From: Pirellulales bacterium
GTDB lineage: Bacteria; Planctomycetota; Planctomycetia; Pirellulales; JACPPG01
Direction of reading: 5' to 3'
Assembly: GCA_035546535.1 (NCBI GenBank)
Contig: DASZWQ010000148.1
Coordinates: forward strand, 1 to 47,728
DNA: 47,728 bases
Positions 8,571-16,546 of the stretch are shown here, one piece after another. The stretch's first letter is position 1. The number at the start of each line of letters is the position of its first letter. The position numbers were made by a program, and so were the translations under genes. The notes under the pieces were generated by a model that saw nothing but the letters and a program-made list of their open reading frames with translations, was not told the DNA's origin and ran no database searches.

Positions 8571-9365
8571 ATGCTCCTGGCAGGTGCTCCCGATGTTGGA
8601 ATGTTGTCGGGCCAGATCACAAAACTCGCGGCGAGAACGCGCTTGCCCGGACGGTTGCTTGCGGTCATTGCCGTCTTAGTGGTCATGTCGCGTACCGTGT
8701 CCTCATACGGCCAATATGCACCTCCGGCCCTGGCGCCTCCGCCTCCGCCCCCGCCGCCACAGATCGTGGCCCACCCGGCGCTGCGCAATGCCCCGCAGTA
8801 CACAATGAACGTCCATGGCCACACGGGTGACCCGGTCAATATCGCCTTTGTTGGCAGCGAAGAAGAATTGCACCGCGCCATGGCCCAGGCCGGTTGGTAT
8901 CCGGCCGATCCGATCACGCTGAAGACGTCAATCCGCCTGGTGGCGGACGTGCTGGAGCGCAAGCCGTACCCCGACGCCCCGGTGAGCAATCTGTACCTGT
9001 GGGGGCGTGTGCAGGACCTGGCTTTCGAGCAGCCGGTCGGCAACAGTCCGAAACAGCGGCACCACGTTCGCTTCTGGCGCTCGGCCGAGGTCGACGCCAA
9101 CAATGAGCCGTTATGGCTGGGCGCCGCGACCTACGACGTGCGCGTCGAGATCAGCCGCACGACGGGCGGCATTACGCACCGCATCGCGCCCGACGTCGAT
9201 AGCGAGCGCGATAAGCTGATCCGCGATACCGGCACCGCGGGAGGCCTGTCCCTCTGGTATTGGGTCAACGGCTTTCACCAGACGCTCGAAGGGCGCAACG
9301 GCGCCGGCGACCCCTACCGCACCGACGGCCGTTTGGCCGTGGGCGTCATTACCGTGCGACGGTAG
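8571..9365 (+). CDS. LssY C-terminal-domain protein, exported
   Basis: Contains an LssY_C-type domain of unknown biochemical role; in LssY proteins it follows a PAP2-like membrane region, which is absent here. The 264-residue protein has a basic N-terminus and one hydrophobic segment (LLAVIAVLVVMS, about 29-40), a signal peptide or anchor. A poly-proline run near 54-64 comes next, then the domain: GDPVNIAFVGSEEELHRAM, AGWYPADPIT, LYLWGRVQDLAFEQP, HHVRFWRS and a GITHRIAPDVDSERD motif. The start at 8571 has AGGTG about 5 bases upstream; ATG 8601 is an alternative that still keeps the signal. It stands alone, pointing toward the convergent TIM-barrel gene 57 bases away. Confidence 0.82.
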   Translation: MLLAGAPDVGMLSGQITKLAARTRLPGRLLAVIAVLVVMSRTVSSYGQYAPPALAPPPPPPPPQIVAHPALRNAPQYTMNVHGHTGDPVNIAFVGSEEELHRAMAQAGWYPADPITLKTSIRLVADVLERKPYPDAPVSNLYLWGRVQDLAFEQPVGNSPKQRHHVRFWRSAEVDANNEPLWLGAATYDVRVEISRTTGGITHRIAPDVDSERDKLIRDTGTAGGLSLWYWVNGFHQTLEGRNGAGDPYRTDGRLAVGVITVRR

Positions 9366-9422
9366 GTCATCCTCGCGGTACCACCATCCAATCGTTGATG
9401 GCACGCCCACTGGCTATCGAGG

Positions 9423-10454
9423 TCACGCGCACCCCGGCTTCCGCCCCAGCAGCCGGTCCAGCGAGTCGGAAGTCTGGTAGATGAGCGCTTCCGGATAGTG
9501 CTCATACGGATGAAAGTATTCGAACGTCAGGTAGCCGCGATAACCAAGCGTCTGGAACTCGTCCATCACGGCCGGCCAGTTGGTGGTCCCGTCCAGGAGC
9601 GGCCGGAACGATTCCAGCGAGTGGTCGGTCCCCTTCTTGGTGAATTCCTTGAGGTGGACGTTTTGAATCCGCGCGCCCAGGATCGGGATCCAATGCTCGG
9701 GATACTGAAAGAGCATGATGTTGCCGGTGTCGAAGTGGACGCGCACCCGTTCGCTCTCGAAGCAATCGACGAAGGAGTTCATTTCGTCGGGCGTCATCAG
9801 AAAGCCGTTGAAGAAAATGTTCTCGATGTTGAGATTCACCTTCTGCTTCTCGGCGTGCGGCACAAGCTTGCGCACGGCCTCGATCGCCCGCTCTTCGCAC
9901 ACGTCGTTGGGCACCGGCTCGTAGTCGGTCCGCCAGGGAATCGTGACGGCGCCGGGCACGACCAGCAGATTTTCGGTGCCTAGATCGTGCGCCGCGTCGA
10001 TCATTTTGGTGCCCAGCTCCAGCGATCGCGCGCGGATCGCCGGGTCGTTGCTGGTCATCGGGTAGGGCCAGAACAGGAACGAGCAGACGCCGCTGATCTC
10101 GATGCCGATGCGCTCCGCCATTTTGCGAATGGCGGTGAATTCTTTCGTGCCCGATTTGGGCGACAGGTCGTTGTCCAAGTCATAGTTCAGCTCGATGGCA
10201 TCGAAGCCGGCGTCATGCGCCAGTTGCAGGCAATGCTCGAGCGACATCTTATCGGGATACGGGAAAGCCCACAGATTGATGCTTTTGCGCATGTCGTAGC
10301 GTTTGGCCGGGGCGGAGTTCGCCGGCGCTTTCGCAGTCGTCGGCGGCGCCGCGGCCTGGCCGAACGCCTGCGCCCCGCCAGCCGCGGCCAGCGCCGCCGA
10401 AATCACGCTGCGGCGCGACAGGCGAAATCCCTCGGCGCCGATCATGTCCCTCAT
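9423..10454 (-). CDS. Tat-exported sugar-phosphate isomerase/epimerase-like TIM barrel
   Basis: Xylose-isomerase-like TIM-barrel protein (AP endonuclease 2 superfamily), similar to hydroxypyruvate isomerases and epimerases; substrate unknown. The 343-residue precursor has LSRRSVISAALAAAGGAQAFG, a Tat-type signal. Metal- and substrate-binding residues typical of the fold are visible: Glu in DAIELNYD, Glu in NLNIENIFFNG, His/Asp in VRVHFDTGNI, His in QNVHLKEF and the final Glu in YLTFEYFHPYEH. The start at 10454 is supported by AAGGGG about 7 bases upstream. It diverges from the PQQ-propeller gene at 10692 across a 237-base region containing a palindrome. Exported sugar oxidoreductase and isomerase genes are a recurring planctomycete pair, suggesting outer-compartment sugar chemistry. 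Confidence 0.88.
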   Translation of the reverse strand: MRDMIGAEGFRLSRRSVISAALAAAGGAQAFGQAAAPPTTAKAPANSAPAKRYDMRKSINLWAFPYPDKMSLEHCLQLAHDAGFDAIELNYDLDNDLSPKSGTKEFTAIRKMAERIGIEISGVCSFLFWPYPMTSNDPAIRARSLELGTKMIDAAHDLGTENLLVVPGAVTIPWRTDYEPVPNDVCEERAIEAVRKLVPHAEKQKVNLNIENIFFNGFLMTPDEMNSFVDCFESERVRVHFDTGNIMLFQYPEHWIPILGARIQNVHLKEFTKKGTDHSLESFRPLLDGTTNWPAVMDEFQTLGYRGYLTFEYFHPYEHYPEALIYQTSDSLDRLLGRKPGCA

Positions 10455-10584
10455 GCTGAAACCCCTTGCGAAGCCGAATCAATAAGCCGATTTCCTGATG
10501 ATTCGCGTGATCTTTAAATCGTACTCTTGCGCGGGCGGCGGCTGAACACTTTCGCGGCTTCGGATAGCGCGGGCATAATCCGCG

Positions 10585-10601
10585 CTTTCGAAATTCGAAA
10601 G
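10585..10601. promoter_or_regulatory. 17-bp perfect palindrome, possible operator
   Basis: CTTTCGAA-A-TTCGAAAG, just downstream of CATAAT (10574-10579), which could be a plus-strand -10 box. It lies between the divergent TIM-barrel and PQQ genes. The binding protein is unknown; the -35 region is weak. Confidence 0.35.
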
Positions 10602-10691
10602 AAGATCGCTAGCTTTTGCCTTGTTCTTTGGCCACAATAGCCGTCGGCCGTGGCGCGGTCCTGGGCTTAATCTACACCGGAGGGCATTCCG

Positions 10692-12068
10692 ATGCATTCC
10701 TTGCCGCTGCGCCACGTAGTTTTCGCGGCCATGATTCTCGCCGCCACCTCGTTCGTCGCTCGCGCCGAAACCAACGTTCCGCTGTTTTTATCCAGCCGCG
10801 AGCCGGCCGCAGGCGCCAAAGCCACGCCGCCCTTGCGCTGGAGCGCCACGGAGAACGTCGCCTGGAAAACCGACCTTCCGGGTCTCGGCTGGTCGTCGCC
10901 CATCGTGTGGGGCAAGCGCGTCTTTCTCACCACCTGCGTCAACGCGGGCAAGGACGCCGAGCCGCGCAAGGGGCTGTACCTCGAAGACGTCGACGCCAAC
11001 AAGTATCCGCCCGAGAAGGACGAGCACCAGTGGAAGGCGTACTGCCTGAGCCTGAACGACGGGTCGATCCTGTGGGAGCGCGACGCGCACAAGGGCATTC
11101 CGGCCAAACCGCACCACATCAAGAACACGCTGGCCTCGGAAACACCCGCCACGGACGGCGAACACGTCTATGTCCTGTTCGGTAACGTCGGCCTGTACTG
11201 CTACGACTTCGAAGGCAATCTGAAATGGAATCACGAGCTGAAGCCGCGCGAGACGCGCTACGGCTGGGGCACGTCGATGTCGCCCGTCGTTTACGAGGAT
11301 CGCGTTTACTTGTGCGATGACAACGAGGAACAGTCGGCGCTATTGGCCCTCGACAAGCGCACCGGCAAAGTCATTTGGGAGGTGACACGCGACGAGAAAA
11401 CCAACTACTCGACCCCCTACGTCTGGAAAAACCCGCTGCGGACCGAGCTCGTCATCTCGGGCATCAACTGGGCCACCAGCTACGACCTCGACGGTAAAGA
11501 GCTGTGGAAGATCAAAGGCAAGTCAATCCTGGCAATTCCCACGCCGTTCGAACGCTTTGGCATGCTGTACGTTACCTCGGGGCACGTCGTGTGGGGCGAG
11601 AACCAGATTTTCGCGATCAAGCCCGGCGGCGCAGGCGATCTCTCGCCGCAGGAGAAGGACACGCCGGACGAACACATTGCCTGGTGGAAGAACGCTGGCC
11701 CATATCATCCGACGCCGCTCATCGTCGATGACACGCTGCACATGCTGTTGGACCGCGGCTTCATGGCGGCCTACAACGCGAAGACCGGCGAAACGATCTA
11801 CGACAAGAAGCGCATCCCCAACGGCCGCGCCTTCACCAGTTCTCCCTGGAGCTACGGTGGCAAGCTCTTCTGCTTGAACGAAGATGGCGTGACGTTCGCG
11901 ATTCAGCCGGGTGCGAACTTCGAGATCTTGTACACGAACCAATTGGCCGACGACGACATGTGCATGGCCACGCCGGCGATCGTCGACGACAAGTTGCTGA
12001 TCCGCACGGCCGAGCGGCTGTATTGCATCCAGAATCGTCCGACCGCGCCGGCCGCAGCAGGACGGTAG
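10692..12068 (+). CDS. Exported PQQ-type beta-propeller protein
   Basis: Secreted beta-propeller of the PQQ/BamB-like fold, no enzymatic role assignable. The 458-residue precursor has a clear signal peptide (HVVFAAMILAATSFVARA). Blade-type repeats follow, with W-rich and DG/GK turns such as WSSPIVWGKRVFLTT, DGSILWERDA, YLCDDNEEQ, DKRTGKVIWEV and YNAKTGETIYDKK. It starts 8 bases after GGAGGG, a strong Shine-Dalgarno. It is a paralogue of the protein at 21879-23162; both open with W(S)xTENxAWKxxLPGxGWSSP. Neither shows the aspartate/cysteine-pair signature of quinoprotein dehydrogenases that I could recognise, so binding or scaffolding is as likely as catalysis. Confidence 0.85.
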   Translation: MHSLPLRHVVFAAMILAATSFVARAETNVPLFLSSREPAAGAKATPPLRWSATENVAWKTDLPGLGWSSPIVWGKRVFLTTCVNAGKDAEPRKGLYLEDVDANKYPPEKDEHQWKAYCLSLNDGSILWERDAHKGIPAKPHHIKNTLASETPATDGEHVYVLFGNVGLYCYDFEGNLKWNHELKPRETRYGWGTSMSPVVYEDRVYLCDDNEEQSALLALDKRTGKVIWEVTRDEKTNYSTPYVWKNPLRTELVISGINWATSYDLDGKELWKIKGKSILAIPTPFERFGMLYVTSGHVVWGENQIFAIKPGGAGDLSPQEKDTPDEHIAWWKNAGPYHPTPLIVDDTLHMLLDRGFMAAYNAKTGETIYDKKRIPNGRAFTSSPWSYGGKLFCLNEDGVTFAIQPGANFEILYTNQLADDDMCMATPAIVDDKLLIRTAERLYCIQNRPTAPAAAGR

Positions 12069-12155
12069 CGACTGCCAACAACGCGATCGGCATCTGGGCG
12101 GGCAGTAGGTGTCCAGAAAAATCCGGCAACGTTTACACGTGGCGGCGGTGCCGCG

Positions 12156-12247
12156 AGCGGCGGGCGAGCCCGCCGGCTAAATTGCGGCAAAGTGCAACGC
12201 ATCGGCATGGCGCCGCCCCCACTTAGCCGGCCGGCTCGCCCGCCGCT
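12156..12247. repeat. Imperfect 25-bp inverted repeat between convergent genes
   Basis: Arms 12156-12180 and 12223-12247 match at 24 of 25 positions when folded (core GCGGGCGAGCC). The spacer is 42 bases. It lies in the 231-base gap between the PQQ gene and solo msrB, both of which end here. No T-run flanks it, so an intrinsic terminator is doubtful; a REP-like element fits better. Confidence 0.6.
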
Positions 12248-12299
12248 TTCTTAACGAGCAAAAAGCGAAGACGCGATGTCGGGGGCGCGCCGCAATCAT

Positions 12300-12782
12300 T
12301 CACCCGGCCGCTGGATCGGCCAGCGCCGCCACATCTGCGCTCGGCGTGAACTTCAACGACGCCGAGTTCAGACAATAGCGCTGCCCCGTCGGCGCCGGGC
12401 CATCGGGAAAGACATGCCCCAGGTGGCAATCGCACCGGGGGCACAAGATTTCAACCCGCACCATCCCGTAGCTCGTGTCGCGCTCTTCGGCGACGTTCTC
12501 TTTGGCGATGGGCTGAAAAAAGCTCGGCCAGCCGGTTCCGGAGTTGAATTTCGAATCGGAGGAAAAGAGCGGCAACCCGCAGCAGATGCAGCTGTAAACG
12601 CCCTCCTGCTTATTGTCCAGCAGGTTGCCGCAAAAAGCCCGTTCGGTCCCCTTGTCGCGGGCGATCTGGTACACGTCGGGGGGCAGGCGTTTTTGCCATT
12701 CGGCATCCGCAAGCTCGACGCGCGCCGACTCAATCGGCCCCACCAACTCTCCGCTTTTATTGAAGACAGCCACGCGAACCAT
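12300..12782 (-). CDS. msrB: Peptide-methionine (R)-S-oxide reductase, stand-alone cytoplasmic
   Basis: Reduces methionine-R-sulfoxide in proteins. The 160-residue protein has the complete SelR domain: FCGNLLDNKQEG, zinc CxxC pairs (CICC, CPRC), GTGWPSFF and the catalytic Cys in RYCLNSASL. It has no signal peptide, so it should act in the cytoplasm. Its first 50 residues (VFNKSGELVGPIES...) align with the linker-plus-domain start of the exported MsrB half at 1061-2494, showing the two share an unusual N-terminal extension and are paralogues. GGAG lies 6 bases before the start. A minus-strand TATAAT at 12835-12830 may be its -10 box, though no -35 is evident. Confidence 0.93.
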   Translation of the reverse strand: MVRVAVFNKSGELVGPIESARVELADAEWQKRLPPDVYQIARDKGTERAFCGNLLDNKQEGVYSCICCGLPLFSSDSKFNSGTGWPSFFQPIAKENVAEERDTSYGMVRVEILCPRCDCHLGHVFPDGPAPTGQRYCLNSASLKFTPSADVAALADPAAG

Positions 12783-12931
12783 ATCCTGCTCCGGGTATGT
12801 CAGAGGAACTTACCGACCTCACGCACGGTATTATAGCGAGCGGGTGGTTCGCTGGCGTGGTGAACCGATTGCGACAATCTTCTGTCCACCGTACCGGCGA
12901 CTGCACTCACTTTTCAGTTTTGAACCGTGCC

Positions 12932-13849
12932 ATGCGAATTTCATGGGATCGTGCCGAGAGTATCTTTCGCAGCGCTAGGCCGGTCACTCACGTCTGGGAG
13001 AAGCAGTTCGATTACGGTGACGAGGAACTGCGGAGGATTGCCGCGACGCCACGCCGAGAGATCAAGTTCGAGGACCTGTGGTACTACTACCACGATCTGT
13101 GCTACGTCGAGTTGCAGCCAGACGTCTTTGCTCACCTTTTTCCGGTCTGCCTGATGGACTGGCACGAGACGTTGCAGCGAGGCGAACCATGCTCAAAGGG
13201 AGATTCCGAATTCCACCGCAGCATTTATGGCGGCCGTATTCTCGAACGGATGGTTCGCCCCGGGCAGCGACAACAGGTTTTCGAATTCTTCCGAGACAGC
13301 TTTCTTGATCGGCTCGCGCTTTTGGAAAGCCTGGACGTTGAACAGAAACTCGGGGAGCAAGACCCCTTCTCCTGGTTGGCGCGCCTGAACTCGCTGGCGC
13401 TGGTCGCACCGTGCGTACCCATGATTTGGAACGCTTGGTGGTCGATTGAAACTCCGGGGTCCGCAGTGGCTGCATTGCAATACTGCGCGGGACTCGCGTT
13501 TTTCGATGACGAGAACCCCTTTTTCCAATCCGCCCGGGAGTGGATGAAGGAACTGGGGCGAAGTCTTGGACAGGATGGCGCCGCTGCCGTCTATTTCCTC
13601 GACGACAGTTACCTGCACGACGTCGGCTGGTTACCTGAGAACTTGACGTTTTTGCGAGACGTCGTCACACCGACGTACATCGTCGAACGAGCCCAGGAGG
13701 CAGCTCGGCGGCTTGCCAATTCGGCCCACGCGAAGCTTGCGAGCGGTGTCGTCGCACGCCTTCAGTCCGATCCTGAACTGCTGATATCGCGCTTAGGTGA
13801 ATTACTCCACCGGCTCGAAAACCCAACGGACGATCCCTGGCATATTTGA
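12932..13849 (+). CDS. Hypothetical protein, 305 residues
   Basis: Not recognised. The protein is acidic and rich in aromatic residues (LWYYYHDLCYVELQPDVFAHLF; PMIWNAWWSIET), with a mostly helical, soluble character and no signal peptide or transmembrane segment. The layout of conserved-looking Trp/Tyr clusters resembles small immunity or contact-inhibition-associated proteins, but this is only an impression. The frame is open back to 12797; I prefer ATG 12932 because the upstream segment overlaps the msrB promoter region and looks non-coding. No strong Shine-Dalgarno is seen for either. It ends 21 bases before the convergent small gene at 13870. Confidence 0.6.
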   Translation: MRISWDRAESIFRSARPVTHVWEKQFDYGDEELRRIAATPRREIKFEDLWYYYHDLCYVELQPDVFAHLFPVCLMDWHETLQRGEPCSKGDSEFHRSIYGGRILERMVRPGQRQQVFEFFRDSFLDRLALLESLDVEQKLGEQDPFSWLARLNSLALVAPCVPMIWNAWWSIETPGSAVAALQYCAGLAFFDDENPFFQSAREWMKELGRSLGQDGAAAVYFLDDSYLHDVGWLPENLTFLRDVVTPTYIVERAQEAARRLANSAHAKLASGVVARLQSDPELLISRLGELLHRLENPTDDPWHI

Positions 13850-13869
13850 AGCGCCGAAGCGAGGAAGAT

Positions 13870-14106
13870 TTAGCCGGCGAAACGCACCAGGTCGGCAATC
13901 GTGGGGGCGCCGATCGCCAGGATTTCGGGTTCGCCTGTCGCGGCGGGATCGGTACGTGTGAGCAATTGCCATAAGGCTTGTTGCCGACGGCAGGCCACCG
14001 TCTGGCGGCGATTTCGCTCCGACGTCGACCACCCGGTTTGCATGCGGCGGCAAGCCTGCTTGACGTTTTGCGATGCGTGACGGCCCTGCGGTGACGTACG
14101 CGACAT
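13870..14106 (-). CDS. Small basic hypothetical protein, 78 residues
   Basis: Not recognised. Supported mainly by an excellent Shine-Dalgarno: GGGAGGAA about 8 bases before ATG 14106. The N-terminal half is rich in Arg, Gln and Ser (RHASQNVKQACRRMQTGW), the C-terminal half more hydrophobic and ends in LAIGAPTIADLVRFAG. It could be a small nucleic-acid-binding protein, but no domain is visible. The frame continues upstream to 14421 without coding character. Confidence 0.5.
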   Translation of the reverse strand: MSRTSPQGRHASQNVKQACRRMQTGWSTSERNRRQTVACRRQQALWQLLTRTDPAATGEPEILAIGAPTIADLVRFAG

Positions 14107-14333
14107 GATCGTTTCCTCCCGTGCTGGTGCGTGTTGATCCCCGATCGGGTCGCAATCACGAAATCGTGCGGCGTTTTCCGGGCGTCGAGGAGGGAATGCA
14201 ATTGGCGCGCCAAACCGTTTCCGTACGGGAATCGGCGAGAATCTTCCCGCGCCGGAGCGTGAGCAACCCAATCGAGTGGCTTTCGAGAAGCCAGTCGTTC
14301 GTACGGTGATCCGCCGACTACATCCTGCCTGCC

Positions 14334-14543
14334 TCAGTCGACGCGGCCGACGTAATTCTTGTCCAGCAGTGCCACGATGAGGAACGTGGCGACCGGTCCC
14401 AGCGGCACGGACACGAGCCACCAGAAGAGCCCGTTACGGTTTTTCGATTGCGCCAGGCCGGCGTTGATGAACGACAGCGTCCACCAGCCGACGAAATAGC
14501 CGGAAAACTCGCGGATTTGAACGGCGTCGGCCAGTGGCAGCAT
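14334..14543 (-). CDS. Small membrane protein, 69 residues
   Basis: Not recognised. Two hydrophobic segments are visible, about residues 14-27 (GYFVGWWTLSFINAG) and 38-57 (GLFWWLVSVPLGPVATFLIVAL), separated by a basic loop. It fits a small inner-membrane hairpin protein. GAGGTG lies 6 bases before the chosen ATG at 14543. An ATG at 14597 in frame adds 18 residues without hydrophobic character. It could be cotranscribed with the 78-residue gene 227 bases downstream. Confidence 0.5.
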   Translation of the reverse strand: MLPLADAVQIREFSGYFVGWWTLSFINAGLAQSKNRNGLFWWLVSVPLGPVATFLIVALLDKNYVGRVD

Positions 14544-14637
14544 GTTGGCACCTCGTCGGCAGTTCGAGAATATACTTATTCGGTGCGACGTTGACACCGC
14601 TCCACAACTCTAGGCCGTAGTTGCCACACCATCGCGA

Positions 14638-16251
14638 TTATGGCTTCTCGCGCTTCGCGGCGTAGTATTTGTCGAAGAAATTGCATTGCGCATCGAGCAG
14701 GGCGTGGCCCGACTTGACCGTGTCGCCGAAATCGATGTAGGCCTGCGATGCAGCATCGTAAGGCGCCCAGCCCGCGAGCGTGCCCCCGTTCGGATCGCCG
14801 GTCGTGGCAAAGCGCACCCATGCCCCCGAGACGTCGGCGGCCAACTGGCGGTCGACGTCGCCGTACGGCCAGTCGATTTTCGACAGGTTGTTGAACACAT
14901 ACAGAATCTCGGCCGCGTGGTAGGCCCCGACGGTCGCTTTTTGCGGCGAAGGGGGCACGTGCGAAAAGAAATACTGATAGGCTTTGCTCCCTGCGCGCTC
15001 GGTGAACCGCGCCCAGGTGCGCATCTCCCAGGTGAACCATTCGTCGCGCATGCCGGCCAGGAATGCATCGCGCACTTGTTCGTCGGATTCGGCCGGATAG
15101 ATGGCGAGATACTCGTCGGCCAGGTCGCCGTACTTGGCCCGTGCGGCCGCTACGTACGCATCTTTGGTCTTGGGCACCTGCGCTGCAAAGAGCGTCGTCC
15201 CTTCGTCGGCCGTCGAGCCCACAATCACCGGCACGTTGTTCTGCTTCCCGGCGGCGAAAATCGAATACACGTCCTCGGGCAATACCCAACCGTCGACGTT
15301 TGGACGAATGCGCAAACCCGTCTTCTCGGCGGCCGCCAGCAGCTCATCAGGCGACTTGGCGCGGAGCGCGGCCGCCTGGTCCGCAGCGTCTTCGCAGCCC
15401 AGCTCGCGCGCCAGTCGTGCGCCGATCGTTTCGGCTGCCGGCACGCCATGGCGTTCCTCGCTCAAAAAGTTCATCGGGGCGAAGGCGCCACCGCTCTGCC
15501 CGATGGCGCCATGGAATAACCCCTTGGCCAGCGGCGAGGCCACCAGGTAGCAGACGCTCCACGAGCCGGCTGACTCGCCAAAGATCGTCACCCGGCCGGG
15601 GTCGCCGCCGAACCGCGCGATGTTGCGTTTCACCCATTCAAGAGCCGCAATCTGGTCGAGCATCCCGTAGTTGCCGGAAGACCCATGGTCCGACTCCTTG
15701 CTTAACGAAGGCAGCGCCAAGAAGCCGAAAGGGCCGAGCCGATAGTTGAGCGTTACGACCACGGCCCCCTGTCGCGCGAGCGATGTGCCGTCGTAGGGCG
15801 GGATCGAGCCCGATCCACGCGTCAGCGCGCCACCGTGAATCCACACCAGGACCGGCCGCTTTTCGTTGGCGGTCTTTGCGGCACTCCACACATTCAAGAA
15901 CAGGCAGTCCTCGCTCTGCGGTTGCGGCGCCTGCCGATACATCGAGCCTTCCGGGTAAGGCAACTGCGGACAAGTGGCGCCGAATTTCGTGGCGTCGCGC
16001 GTGCCTTCCCAGGGAATGACTGCCTGCGGGGGCTGCCAGCGCCGCGCGCCCACCGGCGGAGCCGCGAAGGGAATGCCCTTGTAGCTGCGGACGCCCTGTT
16101 CGTCGGTGCTGCCTTTGATCTTGCCGCCATCGACGGCGATCGGCTCCTCGGCCACGGCTTTCCGAATACCAGAATCGAAACCGATGGCCACCACAAGCGC
16201 GACGGCGCCCGTCGAGATCACGAATCGAAGAACCGCGCTCGAAGTACGCAT
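14638..16251 (-). CDS. Exported type-B carboxylesterase
   Basis: Carboxylic-ester hydrolase of the carboxylesterase/lipase type-B family; substrate unknown. The precursor has 537 residues with a signal peptide (FVISTGAVALVVAIGFDSG). Family landmarks are YKGIPFAAPPVGARRW, SEDCLFLNVW, the oxyanion-hole HGGAL, and the nucleophile elbow FGESAGSW with Ser227. The acid Glu is in GSTADEGTTLF and the His in GAYHAAEILYVF. All three triad residues are present, so it should be active. The start at 16251 has GAGG about 9 bases upstream and is the only one giving a signal peptide; open frame extends upstream to 16548. It diverges from the acylase gene at 16547 across a region holding a perfect inverted repeat. 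Confidence 0.92.
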   Translation of the reverse strand: MRTSSAVLRFVISTGAVALVVAIGFDSGIRKAVAEEPIAVDGGKIKGSTDEQGVRSYKGIPFAAPPVGARRWQPPQAVIPWEGTRDATKFGATCPQLPYPEGSMYRQAPQPQSEDCLFLNVWSAAKTANEKRPVLVWIHGGALTRGSGSIPPYDGTSLARQGAVVVTLNYRLGPFGFLALPSLSKESDHGSSGNYGMLDQIAALEWVKRNIARFGGDPGRVTIFGESAGSWSVCYLVASPLAKGLFHGAIGQSGGAFAPMNFLSEERHGVPAAETIGARLARELGCEDAADQAAALRAKSPDELLAAAEKTGLRIRPNVDGWVLPEDVYSIFAAGKQNNVPVIVGSTADEGTTLFAAQVPKTKDAYVAAARAKYGDLADEYLAIYPAESDEQVRDAFLAGMRDEWFTWEMRTWARFTERAGSKAYQYFFSHVPPSPQKATVGAYHAAEILYVFNNLSKIDWPYGDVDRQLAADVSGAWVRFATTGDPNGGTLAGWAPYDAASQAYIDFGDTVKSGHALLDAQCNFFDKYYAAKREKP

Positions 16252-16372
16252 GGGAAATACCTCGCGGAAATATGTGCGACAGGCGGGCAAGACGCGGCAC
16301 GAACGGCTGGCGGTTATTCTCTGCGGTTGCTGACGTCGTGGCAACAGCCGTCGCCGCGCCGCGAGTCTTTCG

Positions 16373-16438
16373 GCAGCCGGGCTCTGTGAGCCCCGAAAGG
16401 GGCGAAACTTGATCACCGGGCTCACAGAGCCCGGCTGC
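16373..16438. repeat. Perfect 21-bp inverted repeat, REP-like unit (copy A)
   Basis: Arms 16373-16393 and 16418-16438 are exact reverse complements, with core GCCGGGCTCTGTGAGCCC and a 24-base spacer. A smaller hairpin GCCCC-GAAA-GGGGC sits at 16390-16403. The same arm sequence, slightly changed, recurs at 35080-35153, so it is a dispersed family. It lies between divergent genes, where it is unlikely to be a terminator. Confidence 0.8.
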
Positions 16439-16546
16439 AGACGCTGCACAAATGTTTGAAGTCGCCGTGTGCGGTGGATAAGCTGCGAAACAGTGCGGTA
16501 TTCGCGATCGCTTCGCATGTCTCGATGAAAAGCAGAACTGTCGGCC

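Noticed and set aside
14686..15519. 277-codon plus-strand open frame in the carboxylesterase
   Set aside because: Antisense shadow of a complete minus-strand esterase with intact triad.
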